Positions 45,637-54,765 of a DNA stretch of 64,000 bases are shown here, piece by piece. The DNA comes from Prevotella sp. oral taxon 299 str. F0039 (GTDB lineage: Bacteria; Bacteroidota; Bacteroidia; Bacteroidales; Bacteroidaceae), in contig NC_022111.1 in assembly GCF_000163055.2 (NCBI RefSeq), forward strand, positions 1,364,001 through 1,428,000, written 5' to 3'. Positions within the stretch are counted from its first letter, which is position 1; every line of letters begins with the position of its first letter. The translations under genes and the position numbers were made by a program. The notes under the pieces are model-generated. The model saw only the letters and a list, made by a program, of their open reading frames with translations. It was not told the origin of the DNA and made no database searches.

Positions 45637-45675
45637 GAGAACATACTATCTAACGTTATTAGATAATATGTTCTC
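45637..45675. terminator. Long hairpin between the broken cargo gene and the susC promoter
   Basis: GAGAACATA and TATGTTCTC form the base of a stem that continues through CTATCTAA and TTAGATAA (about 17 pairs) around a five-base loop. It lies 50 bases after the stop of the minus-strand gene and insulates the susC promoter. The T run after it is weak. Confidence 0.6.
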
Positions 45676-45727
45676 TACTAAGTGTTATTGACGCTTTTGG
45701 TCAATAGTATTTATAGTGTATGTATGC

Positions 45728-46309
45728 TTATTTTACAACCTCTTTGCGAGCAGAGTTGTCGCTCATTTGCACGATGTTGATTCCCTTTTCAGGACGACTA
45801 AGGCGTTGCCCGTTGATGTTGTAGCGTGCTTTTTCTGCAATTTCAGTGTTCACTTTCAAGCTTTGAACGCCAGTTGGGGTATTCGTAAAGGTCATTATGC
45901 CCTTCTTTGTCTGTAGTTTTAGAGTGTTATTGCTAAGCTCTAAGATTTTGAAACGTAAAGAAAACTGGTCGCCAATGATGAGATGAAGTCTGTCATTGCC
46001 TATAATAAAGTAGTCAAGGATATTTTCTGTGTCGTTTCTCTTAAAACGATTGAGGTGTGTATTTGCTTCTTTTGTCTTTTCAGTCCATCTATATGAAATC
46101 ATACCAGAGCGGTAATAAGCATAATCTTTGCGTATATCCATAAAGTTTCCAAGTGTTATTTTCTGGATAGAACCTAAGTAATCATCGTATTCCATGCCGT
46201 CATTATTAGAGATCCATTCTCCTTCTAATTGATCTTCGTTGAATGATTGTGCGCTAATTTGCATTGTACAAGCTAATAATAGCGCAATACTAAATAAAAA
46301 TTACTTCAT
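45728..46309 (-). pseudogene. Exported beta protein with T9SS-type tail, signal peptide broken by a stop
   Basis: From the ATG at 46309 the frame reads M-K-stop-FLFSIALLLACTMQISAQ, then an intact 170-residue protein. The third codon TAA is one base from AAA, which would restore a perfect signal peptide. The mature part has a lipocalin-like opening (FNEDQLEGEWISNNDG) and ends with a type IX sorting-like tail (ARYNINGQRLSRPEKGIN to KEVVK). The only ATG after the stop (46264) lies inside the signal peptide and would give a non-exported product. The gene is probably inactive here, unless phase-variable or a sequencing error. Confidence 0.7.
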
Positions 46310-46469
46310 CTTTTGGGTGAATTTTGAATTATAAATAATAAAATTTTGTTGTGTTATAAAGTTAAGTATTAATTATAAATAATAAGTAAAATTATTGTTA
46401 ATTTGAGGTAAAGAACATAGATGTCTTTTATTTTAGTTCGATGATGATATAGCAATGGTTGTGTTATTA

Positions 46470-46735
46470 GAAGGTAAAGAGGATAGGTTTAGGGGTGAGA
46501 ATAGTGTTTTTAATGATGAAAGGGTAAGAAAGAGAAAGGCGAAATGATGTGAAGAAGGAGAGATGGGGTTGTGAATAGAAGACAAGGAGGGGGCTTGCAC
46601 GTCCTTTAAATAGAGGAATATACTTCTTCAATAGGGGGGAGAGATGAAGATAAATAAGGGAGAAATGCAAGTTGTATAGGGTTGAGGTGCAAGGCGAGGT
46701 GCGTGCTTTTAGGTGACGAAGAGGCTTTGAAAAGA
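46470..46735. other. Purine-rich non-coding stretch
   Basis: About 260 bases on the plus strand are dominated by A and G with runs such as GAAGGAGAGATGGGG. Frames through it give low-complexity protein with no family features. It lies between the broken cargo gene and the WG-repeat gene. I see no function. Confidence 0.5.
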
Positions 46736-46749
46736 AGGAAATAAGTCTA

Positions 46750-47271
46750 TTAGGGGCGAGTGATAACCTGCCAGTTGTCTGACTGCCAATACTCATGTGC
46801 ATCGACATTACTATTATCTCTCATCATTTTTCCGCTGTTTGTCACCTGTGCTTTGCCGTCTTTAAAAGGGCGAGCAAACTGATATTGGGGTGCAATAACA
46901 ATGTTGCCAAGTGTATCGGCAAAGCCAATGAGGTTGTTTTCGCCCACTATTCGGAACAAACCCTCGACAGGATAGTCGGGTCCGTTATCGAATTGGAACA
47001 CATTAAAAAGGAATTTGCCCTCGTTGTTGAAGCACTTTATCACGCCATTGCTATCCGACACAAAGCCAATGTGGGTGATAGTATCGGTAAAAGCCATAGG
47101 ATAAATGCAGCGAATGATGGTGTCGCCCTTATCGTTTACATAGCCATAAAGCTCTTTTTGCTCTACCACAACGAGGCGATTGCTGGTGGTTTGACAGCTA
47201 CCAAACAAGAGAATAGCCAATAAAACAACGATTGTTGCACTGCTTTTCCATAGGATTCTTCCTTCTTTCAT
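46750..47271 (-). CDS. WG-repeat lipoprotein
   Basis: The 173-residue protein has a lipobox (LLFGSC, cysteine about 26) and three or four WG-type beta repeats (LYGYVNDKGDTII, GVIKCFNNEGKFLF, LIGFADTLGNIVIAPQYQFA). WG repeats form solenoid-like surfaces of unknown binding. I chose the ATG at 47271, where the signal peptide starts; the frame opens 16 codons earlier. It stands alone between two non-coding gaps. Confidence 0.75.
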   Translation of the reverse strand: MKEGRILWKSSATIVVLLAILLFGSCQTTSNRLVVVEQKELYGYVNDKGDTIIRCIYPMAFTDTITHIGFVSDSNGVIKCFNNEGKFLFNVFQFDNGPDYPVEGLFRIVGENNLIGFADTLGNIVIAPQYQFARPFKDGKAQVTNSGKMMRDNSNVDAHEYWQSDNWQVITRP

Positions 47272-47485
47272 CTGTAAGTTGATTTGTATTAATGGGGCAT
47301 TTGCATTGTTGAAACACAAGAATCTTGTCCGACGAATGGTGTGTTCGCTCTTCTTGTGTCGTTCTTTTTATCGATAAGACGATAGTGCAAATATATAAAT
47401 AAAAAGACGAATGGTTGCTGGCTTCATCGTTAAATATGTTCCCTCGCAATCCTTTTGTTTAACGATGGTGCAGACCTTCGCTTGT

Positions 47486-47566
47486 AAAAGCATTGCTTTT
47501 AGCGAGTAAAAGGGCATCAATTAGAGGATAAAAGCAGTGTAATTGCATGGCAAAAGGACAGCTTTT
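47486..47566. repeat. 22-bp-period palindrome array, 4 units (WG gene-glutaminyl cyclase)
   Basis: Left arms start at 47486 (AAAAGCA), 47508 (AAAAGGG), 47530 (AAAAGCA) and 47552 (AAAAGGA), exactly 22 apart. Right arms are TGCTTTT (47494), decayed (47516), TGTAATT (47538) and AGCTTTT (47560). This array shows that the left arm keeps the period even where the right arm has changed. Confidence 0.87.
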
Positions 47567-47593
47567 GTAGAGCAAGGGTGGAGAGAATGGGCA

Positions 47594-47637
47594 AAAAAAT
47601 AATGTAAAAGAAAGGATAGTGCCTATCTTTTACATTA
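47594..47637 (-). terminator. Terminator of the glutaminyl cyclase unit
   Basis: AATGTAAAAG (47601-47610) pairs exactly with CTTTTACATT (47627-47636), with ATAG/CTAT inside. Read on the minus strand it ends in TTTTTTT. It lies about 200 bases beyond the stop codon. Confidence 0.65.
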
Positions 47638-47837
47638 TCATTTATCGTGTTTCTTCTCAATATATGATGTTGATGAAGAATATTTCTCGATCTTTCAAAA
47701 CCCAATCGTCTTGCCCTTGTCTGCCTAAACCATCACTTTTAGGGTCTAAAAGAAAGGGAGTGAAGAGCGGGTTGTATCGACTTTCTACCTCACATCTCTA
47801 CCTTATATATTATAATAGGTGAGGAGAGAGTATCGAA

Positions 47838-48848
47838 TTATTCCTTTTCTTGGCACAAAACATTCATCACCGTTTGTCCAATAGCTTTGAGAGTCTTGCG
47901 ATCTATGTTGTTGATATTATCGTTTACGGTGTGCCATACTGGTCCAAAAATATTAGGGCTCATCTCTGGATAATATGGAATGATGTCGATAGTAGGTATC
48001 TTTGCAATTTGATTAACAGGTATATGGTCGTCTGTTATCGCTCCTCCTGTTTGGTTAATAAATACATTACTATATCCAGCATTAGCCGCTTCGCCCCACA
48101 CTTTGGCAACAATCTCGGGTGCATAAGTCATCGATGCTTGCTCAATATAGAATTTTGCGTTCTTACCTCCAACCATATCGAGAAGTATTCCGTATCGAGC
48201 AGTGTAGTTGTTGGGTAGGTTTCTCGACCAATATTGTGCGCCTAAAGCCCATGTATCCTCATCGTTTGTTTTTTCAACCCATTCGGGTGTGCCCCAATCT
48301 TCAGCGTCGAAACAAACAAAGTCGATACCAATGTTACCTAAGTTGTGCGATTTTAAGTTGCGAGCAAGCTCTAACATCATTGCAACTCCGCTGGCTCCGT
48401 CGTCTGCTGCCATAACAGGTTTCTTCCAATTTGCCTTGTCTGGGTCGTTATCTGCCCATGGTCTGCTGTCCCAATGCGCACAAAGCAGGATGCGAGTAGA
48501 GGCTTTTGGATTGAGTTGCGCCATGATGTTGGTGGCTTTTAGCGGTGTTCCATCATAGCCTTTTAGCGTTGCTTTTTGTTCAGACACAGTGCAACCAAAG
48601 CTCTTAAACTTGTTCACTATCCACTGAGCACATTGTTCGTGTGCTTCGCTATTCATCGTTCTTGGTCCAAAGTTGCATTGTTCTGCAATGTAAGTATAAG
48701 CACTATCGGCATTGAAAACGGGTGCATTCACTTGTGTAATCTGTTCTTCTTCAACAGGCTTTGCTGTTTTTTGCTTTACGAAATACCCGCCTATGACTCC
48801 TGCCAGCACAACAATTGCGCCTATTTTAATCATCGTTGTTTTTTTCAT
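47838..48848 (-). CDS. M28-family glutaminyl-peptide cyclotransferase
   Basis: Bacteroidetes glutaminyl cyclases convert N-terminal glutamine of exported proteins to pyroglutamate. The 336-residue protein has an N-terminal membrane anchor or signal (IKIGAIVVLAGVIGGYF), then the alpha/beta-hydrolase-type zinc fold with ligands in LLCAHWDSRPWADND (Asp), VCFDAEDWG (Glu) and GPVWHTVNDN (His). An M28 aminopeptidase would need a second zinc set, which I do not see, so cyclase is the better call. It starts 52 bases after the C26-M19 fusion gene and may be co-transcribed with it. Confidence 0.88.
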   Translation of the reverse strand: MKKTTMIKIGAIVVLAGVIGGYFVKQKTAKPVEEEQITQVNAPVFNADSAYTYIAEQCNFGPRTMNSEAHEQCAQWIVNKFKSFGCTVSEQKATLKGYDGTPLKATNIMAQLNPKASTRILLCAHWDSRPWADNDPDKANWKKPVMAADDGASGVAMMLELARNLKSHNLGNIGIDFVCFDAEDWGTPEWVEKTNDEDTWALGAQYWSRNLPNNYTARYGILLDMVGGKNAKFYIEQASMTYAPEIVAKVWGEAANAGYSNVFINQTGGAITDDHIPVNQIAKIPTIDIIPYYPEMSPNIFGPVWHTVNDNINNIDRKTLKAIGQTVMNVLCQEKE

Positions 48849-48900
48849 TTGTTGTTGATTGTAATATAATTGCTCACAACAGATATTGCGATTATTTAGT

Positions 48901-50706
48901 TTATCGTTTGCCTATCTTTTGAACTTGCTCCATCACTCTTAACCAGTTGCCACCCCAAATCTTTCTAATATCGTTTTCCGAATATCGTTTTCTGAGTAAA
49001 AAGATTGTGAAACGGATGAGTTCAGAGGAATCTCTTAGACCTAAAATGCCCCCATCTCCATCGAAATCAGTGCCGAGTCCGACGTGGTCGACGCCCATTA
49101 TGTTGATGAAATGGTCGAGATGGCGCATCGCATCCTCGATTGTTGCATTGCCATCTTTTGCTAGGAAACCCTTATATAGGGTGACATGAGCCACTCCGTT
49201 GTGTTCTGCTAGAGCTAAAAGTTGTTTGTCTGTGAGGTTTCTTGGCACGTCGCACAATGCTTTAGAGTTGCTATGACTACACACAATGGGGGCTTTACTC
49301 GTCTTTAGCACGTCGAAAAAGGTGCTTTCTGCAGCGTGACTAAGGTCTACCATAATGCCATATTTGTTCATTTCGGCAACTACTTCTTTTCCATAAGCAC
49401 TTAATCCACCATGTGTTTTGCTTCCTCTCGCACTGTCGCAGATAAGATTATCACCATTATGACATAAGGTAATGTAGCTTATTCCACGCTCAGCAAAATG
49501 CTTAACGTTGGCAATGTCTCGTTCAAGAGCCAAGCCGTTTTCTATTGCAAGCATAATAGAACGGCGTCCTTCGAACTTGTTTTGCATCACTTCGAAAGGT
49601 GTTTTGGCAATAGAAACATAGTCTTTATGATTAGAAATCATGCTTTCTACCTTGTCGAAGATAAAGTCTGCATACTTTTTAGGACTGTCAATACCAAATG
49701 TATTCTTGTTTTTAAAGTTCTCGTTTCCTATTGTTTGAGGCAAATAAGCAACCATCGTGGTTACATCTTGCTTGCTTTCTGCCATCTTATGTAAGTCAAC
49801 AAGAACTTCTTTGCAACGTTTGGTTATATCAACTTCTTCTTTATCGAAGAACATTGGGGTGTCGCAATGCGAGTCGAGGGTGATAATTTTGTTGTGAAGA
49901 GCTTTGGCTTGAGCATATTCTTGTGCCTGGGTAGTGAGCCATTCGAATAGCTTTACCCCATCTTCTCCTAACCATTCGGGGTGCCATTGCACTGCTAGGA
50001 AAGGCTTAAACTCGGTACTTTCGAGTGCTTCAATAACACCATCACTAGCCTTTGCTGTGATTTTTAGCTTAGGACCAATATAACTTACTGCTTGATGATG
50101 GAAAGAGTTAACAAAGAGTTTCTTTGTTTTGTAGATAGAATAAAGAATAGAATGAGGATCGATGTCGATAGAGTGGGTGTATTCTTCACGATCGGCATCT
50201 TGACTATGTTTTATTAAACGCACCACTTCTCCATCAGAAAGCAAGCTCTTAGCGGCAAGTTTTCGGCTTTCTTCGATATCTTGTGCAACCTTACCCCCAG
50301 AGGCAATGGCAATGCATTGCATTCCTCTACAGATTCCAAGAGTAGGCATTTGTCGGTTACGAGAAAGGAGAGAAGTGAGTAATTCAAAATGATCTCTTTT
50401 ACTATTGATGTGCCCTAAATGTGGAGAAGGTTCATCACCACTCCATAATGGATTGAAATCACTACCACCTGAGAATATAATTCCATCGATAGAATCAAGA
50501 ATATTGATGATTGTTTCTGGGTCTTCTGTGGGTGGAATAATGACTGGTGCACCTCCTGCTTTTATCACTTGCTGGCAATAAGGATTACGAATAAGGACAT
50601 CATTACCTTCTATATTTCCTGTAATTCCGATGATTGGACGTTTTGTACTCTCTGGATATTTACTGTAAATGTCCTTGAGATAGGTGTTAATATCGTATGA
50701 TTTCAT
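48901..50706 (-). CDS. Fusion of class I glutamine amidotransferase-like peptidase C26 and membrane dipeptidase M19
   Basis: The 601-residue protein joins two hydrolases. The N-terminal part (about 20-270) is a gamma-glutamyl hydrolase of the PuuD/C26 type, with the nucleophile in LGICRGMQCIA and the catalytic His-Glu in VQWHPEW. The C-terminal part (about 275-595) is a renal-dipeptidase-like M19 domain, with DSHCDTP, AIENGLAL, LSHAAEST, CSHSNSKAL and GLGTDFDGDGG providing zinc ligands. There is no signal peptide, so it is cytoplasmic. Joint breakdown of gamma-glutamyl or D-amino-acid peptides is inferred. A promoter lies about 160 bases upstream. Confidence 0.9.
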   Translation of the reverse strand: MKSYDINTYLKDIYSKYPESTKRPIIGITGNIEGNDVLIRNPYCQQVIKAGGAPVIIPPTEDPETIINILDSIDGIIFSGGSDFNPLWSGDEPSPHLGHINSKRDHFELLTSLLSRNRQMPTLGICRGMQCIAIASGGKVAQDIEESRKLAAKSLLSDGEVVRLIKHSQDADREEYTHSIDIDPHSILYSIYKTKKLFVNSFHHQAVSYIGPKLKITAKASDGVIEALESTEFKPFLAVQWHPEWLGEDGVKLFEWLTTQAQEYAQAKALHNKIITLDSHCDTPMFFDKEEVDITKRCKEVLVDLHKMAESKQDVTTMVAYLPQTIGNENFKNKNTFGIDSPKKYADFIFDKVESMISNHKDYVSIAKTPFEVMQNKFEGRRSIMLAIENGLALERDIANVKHFAERGISYITLCHNGDNLICDSARGSKTHGGLSAYGKEVVAEMNKYGIMVDLSHAAESTFFDVLKTSKAPIVCSHSNSKALCDVPRNLTDKQLLALAEHNGVAHVTLYKGFLAKDGNATIEDAMRHLDHFINIMGVDHVGLGTDFDGDGGILGLRDSSELIRFTIFLLRKRYSENDIRKIWGGNWLRVMEQVQKIGKR

Positions 50707-50863
50707 TTGCGATCTTGAAATTATTCGTTGCTATACCGTATTTAATTGTAGCACAACCTCTATAGGATATAATGACTTTTGTCGCCTTTTTACGACAAAG
50801 AATGCAGAACTAAGAGGTGTGTTTTTTCAATAGTTAGAACGAATTTATTATTGTTTTAACAAG

Positions 50864-50894
50864 CAAATATAGCTGTTTTTTATGGATTATGCAA
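50864..50894 (-). promoter_or_regulatory. Promoter of the C26-M19 gene
   Basis: Minus strand: TTG (50894-50892), a 20-base spacer, TATATTTG (50871-50864). The leader to the ATG at 50706 is about 150 bases and has no clear structure. Confidence 0.65.
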
Positions 50895-50980
50895 AAGCTT
50901 GTTTCGTAATTTATACCTAGATTTGGTATTTTAGTCTTTTATTGGTTTAAAGTATGGCAAGAATAATGAAATATAAAAGT

Positions 50981-51018
50981 TAAAAGAGATTGCTCAAAAT
51001 AATAAGCAATCTCTTTTA
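50981..51018. terminator. Terminator of the Na/Pi cotransporter gene
   Basis: TAAAAGAGATTGCT (50981-50994) is perfectly complementary to AGCAATCTCTTTTA (51005-51018) across a ten-base loop. It lies 29 bases past the cotransporter stop on the minus strand. Confidence 0.8.
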
Positions 51019-51046
51019 TGAACATTCTATTCTGTTTCGATATCTT

Positions 51047-52732
51047 TTATTTTTGGCGTAAGCCTAAACGTGCTTCTACCACATTTACAACATAGTCGCC
51101 AAGCTTTTCGCATTCTGTAATGATATCCATATATAGCGTACCCATTTCGTAAGTGTATTTACGTTCGTTGATGTCGTTGATATTCTGGTTGCGAAGTTGG
51201 TTTCTATAGTTGTTAATCTCATTCTCGATGTTGAATGAAAGATGAGCATCCATGCGGTCTTTAGGACCATTAAAGAGAATATTCATTTGCGTTAAGCTAT
51301 CGTCAGTCAATTCAAACATCTGATGAATGTGTTGATATTGTTCTTCAGTGAAGTCTTCTTTTTGTTCTGACTTGCGGTGAATAGTACGTGCAATGTTATA
51401 GCAACTATCGCCAATACTTTCAATTTCGGTGATTTGACGCATCATACTTCTCACTTTTCCTTTAGTTTCATCACTTAGATGTGCATCACTCACTCCATTT
51501 AAATACGTTGCAATTTCGATTTCCATGTTATCCGAAATGTCTTCGTATTTCTCTATTCTAGAGTAGAGCTTATTGAATTTTGTAAGATCTTTCTCGTGAA
51601 TAAGGTCACGAACCATGCCAAACATACGCTGAATACGCTCTGCAAAAGAGGTAATTTCTTTTTGAGCTTCGAATAAAGAAAGCTCTGGAGTAGCCATAAT
51701 ACCACCTTGAATGAAACGCAAACGGAACTCTTCTTCCTCGTCGTTCTTCTTTGGTTTGATGATAAAATATGCTATACGTTCTATTTGTGGAATGAACCAA
51801 ATAAGAATAAAGGTATTAGTTACGTTAAACATAGTGTGGAATGCTGCCAAAGCAAACGACAAACGAACAGGATCTAGGCTTTCACTTGAAGGGTTAACAC
51901 CCACTAATGAGCAGGCCATATCAACGAACCAATAGAACACGCACATAATCCAGAAGACACCAAAGCAATTGAAGAACAAGTGAGCAAAGGCTGCTCTGCG
52001 TGCTTGTGTGTTAGCTGTTAGAGCTGCAAGGTTCGCTGTTATGGTTGTTCCAATATTCTCTCCCATCACAAGAGCAATGCCTAAGTAGATGGGAAGCACT
52101 CCTCCTGTACATAAAACCATGGTGATAGCCATCAATGCGGCTGATGAATGAACGATACAAGTGAGGATGGTACCAATTAATACGAATATAATAATAGTGA
52201 AATAACTATCTGGATTAAAAGAGGCAAAGAACTTTATCAATGTCTCATTGTGTGCCAAATCCATCTCTTTTCCTGACATACTAAGTATTCCGAGCGAGAA
52301 GAACATGAACGAAATACCAAAAAGAAAGTCGCCAACATACCTATAACGCTTTGTATAAATAAGTATGATTGCGACTAAAAAGACGGGCCATACAACCGAA
52401 GTCATATTGAATGAGAATCCAGCACTCATGATCCAAGCCGTGAATGTTGTACCAATATTGGCACCCATAATTACTGAAATGGCTTGAGCAAGGGTGAGAA
52501 GACCTGCATTTACAAATGAAACGGTCATTACAGTTGTGGCTGTTGATGATTGAACGGCAGTGGTAATGAATGTACCAGTGAGCATACCTGTGATGCGGTT
52601 GGTGGTCATTGCACCTAAAATGTGGCGTAGTTGAGAACCTGCCATCTTTTGAAGTGCCTCACTCATAACCTTCATTCCATAGATAAGTAGTGCTAATGCT
52701 CCTACTGACTTTAAAATAATTAAAATTGACAT
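51047..52732 (-). CDS. Na/Pi cotransporter family protein with PhoU-like tail
   Basis: The 561-residue protein has the two inverted repeats of the NptA/NaPi-II family, each with the QSS-type motif: AVQSSTATTVMTVSFVNAGL with GANIGTTFTAW, and IVHSSAALMAITMVLCTGG with GENIGTTITA. About eight membrane helices follow. The C-terminal 200 residues are a PhoU-like helical bundle (ITEIESIGDSCYNIARTIHR). It is predicted to import phosphate with sodium, or to be regulated by it. It diverges from the uridine-kinase-like gene. Confidence 0.92.
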   Translation of the reverse strand: MSILIILKSVGALALLIYGMKVMSEALQKMAGSQLRHILGAMTTNRITGMLTGTFITTAVQSSTATTVMTVSFVNAGLLTLAQAISVIMGANIGTTFTAWIMSAGFSFNMTSVVWPVFLVAIILIYTKRYRYVGDFLFGISFMFFSLGILSMSGKEMDLAHNETLIKFFASFNPDSYFTIIIFVLIGTILTCIVHSSAALMAITMVLCTGGVLPIYLGIALVMGENIGTTITANLAALTANTQARRAAFAHLFFNCFGVFWIMCVFYWFVDMACSLVGVNPSSESLDPVRLSFALAAFHTMFNVTNTFILIWFIPQIERIAYFIIKPKKNDEEEEFRLRFIQGGIMATPELSLFEAQKEITSFAERIQRMFGMVRDLIHEKDLTKFNKLYSRIEKYEDISDNMEIEIATYLNGVSDAHLSDETKGKVRSMMRQITEIESIGDSCYNIARTIHRKSEQKEDFTEEQYQHIHQMFELTDDSLTQMNILFNGPKDRMDAHLSFNIENEINNYRNQLRNQNINDINERKYTYEMGTLYMDIITECEKLGDYVVNVVEARLGLRQK

Positions 52733-52762
52733 AGTGTTGTTTTTGTTGTCTATTTTTGTGTA

Positions 52763-52790
52763 TTTGTTACCCTATTTTTTGCTAACTTTG
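52763..52790 (+). promoter_or_regulatory. Promoter of the uridine-kinase-like gene
   Basis: TAACTTTG at 52783-52790 is a clear -7 box. TTTG at 52763 gives a short spacer of 16 bases and TTTG at 52755 a long one of 24. The -7 box lies downstream of any start codon before 52795, which rules out the longest reading of the gene. Confidence 0.5.
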
Positions 52791-52882
52791 TGCTTAGAGA
52801 TATGCTAAGCAAGGAGAGTAATAAAGTTATTACTCTTTTGTGTAGAATGTTATATGTGTTTATTCCTAAACAGTTTAAAATT

Positions 52883-54553
52883 ATGTCCATATCAGAATTG
52901 ATACAAATACATTGCAAAAATAATAAAAAAAATGAGAATGTTACAATTGGAAGTACTCTTTTTGATATTTTCCCAAAATTAAATTTGAAAATGATTCACG
53001 GACCTTTGTCTGCTAAAGTGAATAATAAGGTAGAGGGAATGCATTATAGGGTATATCGAAATAAAGATGTTGAGTTCTTAGATATCACTTCTCCTTCGGG
53101 TATGCGAGCCTATACACGCACTTTGTTCTTTGTTCTTTGTAAGGCTGTTCACGATCTATATAAAGGTAGTAAGGTGGTTGTTGAGTTCCCTGTTAGCAAT
53201 GGTTATTATTGTGATGTACAACTTGGCAGACCCATTTTGAGTGAAGATGCAACGAAAATTAAGCAACGAATGCAAGAAATTATCGATTGTAAGATGCCCA
53301 TAAGACGTTTTGAGCAACCCACCGACGATGTTATTGCGTTGTTTAAAAAGAAAGGTGACGAGGCAAAGGTGAAGCTATTGCAAAGCACTGGTATGCTTTA
53401 TAACGTGTATTATGCCATCGACGATTATGTTGACTATTACTATGGATCGCTTTTAACTAACACTGCGCAGCTCTATCTCTTTGGATTAGAATTTTATGAG
53501 AATGGACTTCTGCTTCGTGTTCCATCGTCTTCTAATCCTGAAGTCTTAGGTTCTATGATTCAACAAGATAAGATGTTCGAGATGTTTAGAGAGCATCATC
53601 GCTGGCAAGGCTTGTTAGGTGTGCGCACAGTGGGCGACTTTAACGAGAAAGTGGAAGAGGGAAAAGGCTCGGATTTGATTCGAGTTTCGGAAGCATTGCA
53701 AGAGAAACGTATTGCAAAAATTGCTGATGAAATTGCCCAACGCAACAATGTTAAAGTGGTTTTAATCGCTGGTCCATCGTCATCGGGCAAGACAACATTC
53801 TGCAAACGCTTGTCTATTCAGTTACTAACAAATGGTATTCACCCAGTAGAGCTATCGCTCGACAATTATTTTGTCGATAGAGATAAAACCCCAAAGCAGT
53901 CTAATGGCGACTTTGATTATGAGCATTTGCACGCTATTGATATTGATTTGTTGAACAAACAGCTGAAAATGTTACTGAATGGTGAGCGAGTGGAATTGCC
54001 AAGATATAATTTTATGACGGGAAAGAGTGAGAAAGAAACGGGCGATTTTGTGCAGTTAAAGCCCGATAACGTGTTGTTGATTGAGGGCATTCACGCTCTT
54101 AATCCCGATCTTACCGCTCAATTGCCTGGCGATTCGCTCTTTAAAGTGTATATTTCTGCCCTCACAACCATTCTACTCGACGACCATAACTATATTCCCA
54201 CCACAGATAATAGACTTTTGCGACGCATTATTCGTGACTATAAATACCGCAATGCGTCGGCAGAAAACACCATCGATAGATGGCAATCGGTGCGAGATGG
54301 AGAGGAAAAATGGATTTTTCCTTATCAAGAAGAGGCTGATGTGATGTTCAATACAGCGATGTTATTCGAGTTTGCTGTTATTCGTTCGCAGGCTGAACCC
54401 TTGTTAGAAAGAGTGCCACAAAACTGCAATGCCTATTCGGAAGCGTTGCGATTGTTGGGCTTTTTGAAGTATGTAACACCCATACACGATAACGAAATTC
54501 CTCCAACAAGTTTGTTGAGAGAGTTTCTTGGCGGTAGTTCTTTCTTGTATTAA
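52883..54553 (+). CDS. Uridine kinase-like protein with N-terminal tRNA-synthetase-type domains
   Basis: The 556-residue protein has an N-terminal TGS/SAD-like half of the kind shared with threonyl-tRNA synthetases (ISELIQIHCKNNKKNENVTI, FPVSNGYYCDVQ) and a C-terminal P-loop kinase of the uridine kinase/phosphoribulokinase family, with IAGPSSSGKTTFCKRLSIQL (about 294) and LLIEGIHALNP. I took the ATG at 52883, since related proteins start near this motif; in-frame ATGs at 52802 and 52847 are possible. The substrate is unproven. Confidence 0.87.
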   Translation: MSISELIQIHCKNNKKNENVTIGSTLFDIFPKLNLKMIHGPLSAKVNNKVEGMHYRVYRNKDVEFLDITSPSGMRAYTRTLFFVLCKAVHDLYKGSKVVVEFPVSNGYYCDVQLGRPILSEDATKIKQRMQEIIDCKMPIRRFEQPTDDVIALFKKKGDEAKVKLLQSTGMLYNVYYAIDDYVDYYYGSLLTNTAQLYLFGLEFYENGLLLRVPSSSNPEVLGSMIQQDKMFEMFREHHRWQGLLGVRTVGDFNEKVEEGKGSDLIRVSEALQEKRIAKIADEIAQRNNVKVVLIAGPSSSGKTTFCKRLSIQLLTNGIHPVELSLDNYFVDRDKTPKQSNGDFDYEHLHAIDIDLLNKQLKMLLNGERVELPRYNFMTGKSEKETGDFVQLKPDNVLLIEGIHALNPDLTAQLPGDSLFKVYISALTTILLDDHNYIPTTDNRLLRRIIRDYKYRNASAENTIDRWQSVRDGEEKWIFPYQEEADVMFNTAMLFEFAVIRSQAEPLLERVPQNCNAYSEALRLLGFLKYVTPIHDNEIPPTSLLREFLGGSSFLY

Positions 54554-54765
54554 GATATTTTTCGCCTACCTTTCATTGCTCCTGTATCGTTCGAAAAGGT
54601 CGAGTATTTCTTATGTTTAGATTCATTTTGTGAGCATTTTAATAACATCTTCAACCTACGAGGAGCGATATAAACTAGCAAAGAGGAGTATTTCGTAATG
54701 TAGTTTTACACCTTATTATATATAAACGCAATAGAATAGTAACTCAAAAAAATAGTGATAAGAAA

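Noticed and set aside
46467..46808. A 113-codon minus-strand open frame overlapping the WG-repeat gene end
   Set aside because: It reads the purine-rich tract on the opposite strand, giving a low-complexity S/L/P/F-rich protein with no start signal or family features.
54554..54765. A promoter or small RNA before the pdxY-like gene
   Set aside because: The 212 bases contain no full TTTG/TAnnTTTG pair and no strong hairpin; I see nothing in this gap.
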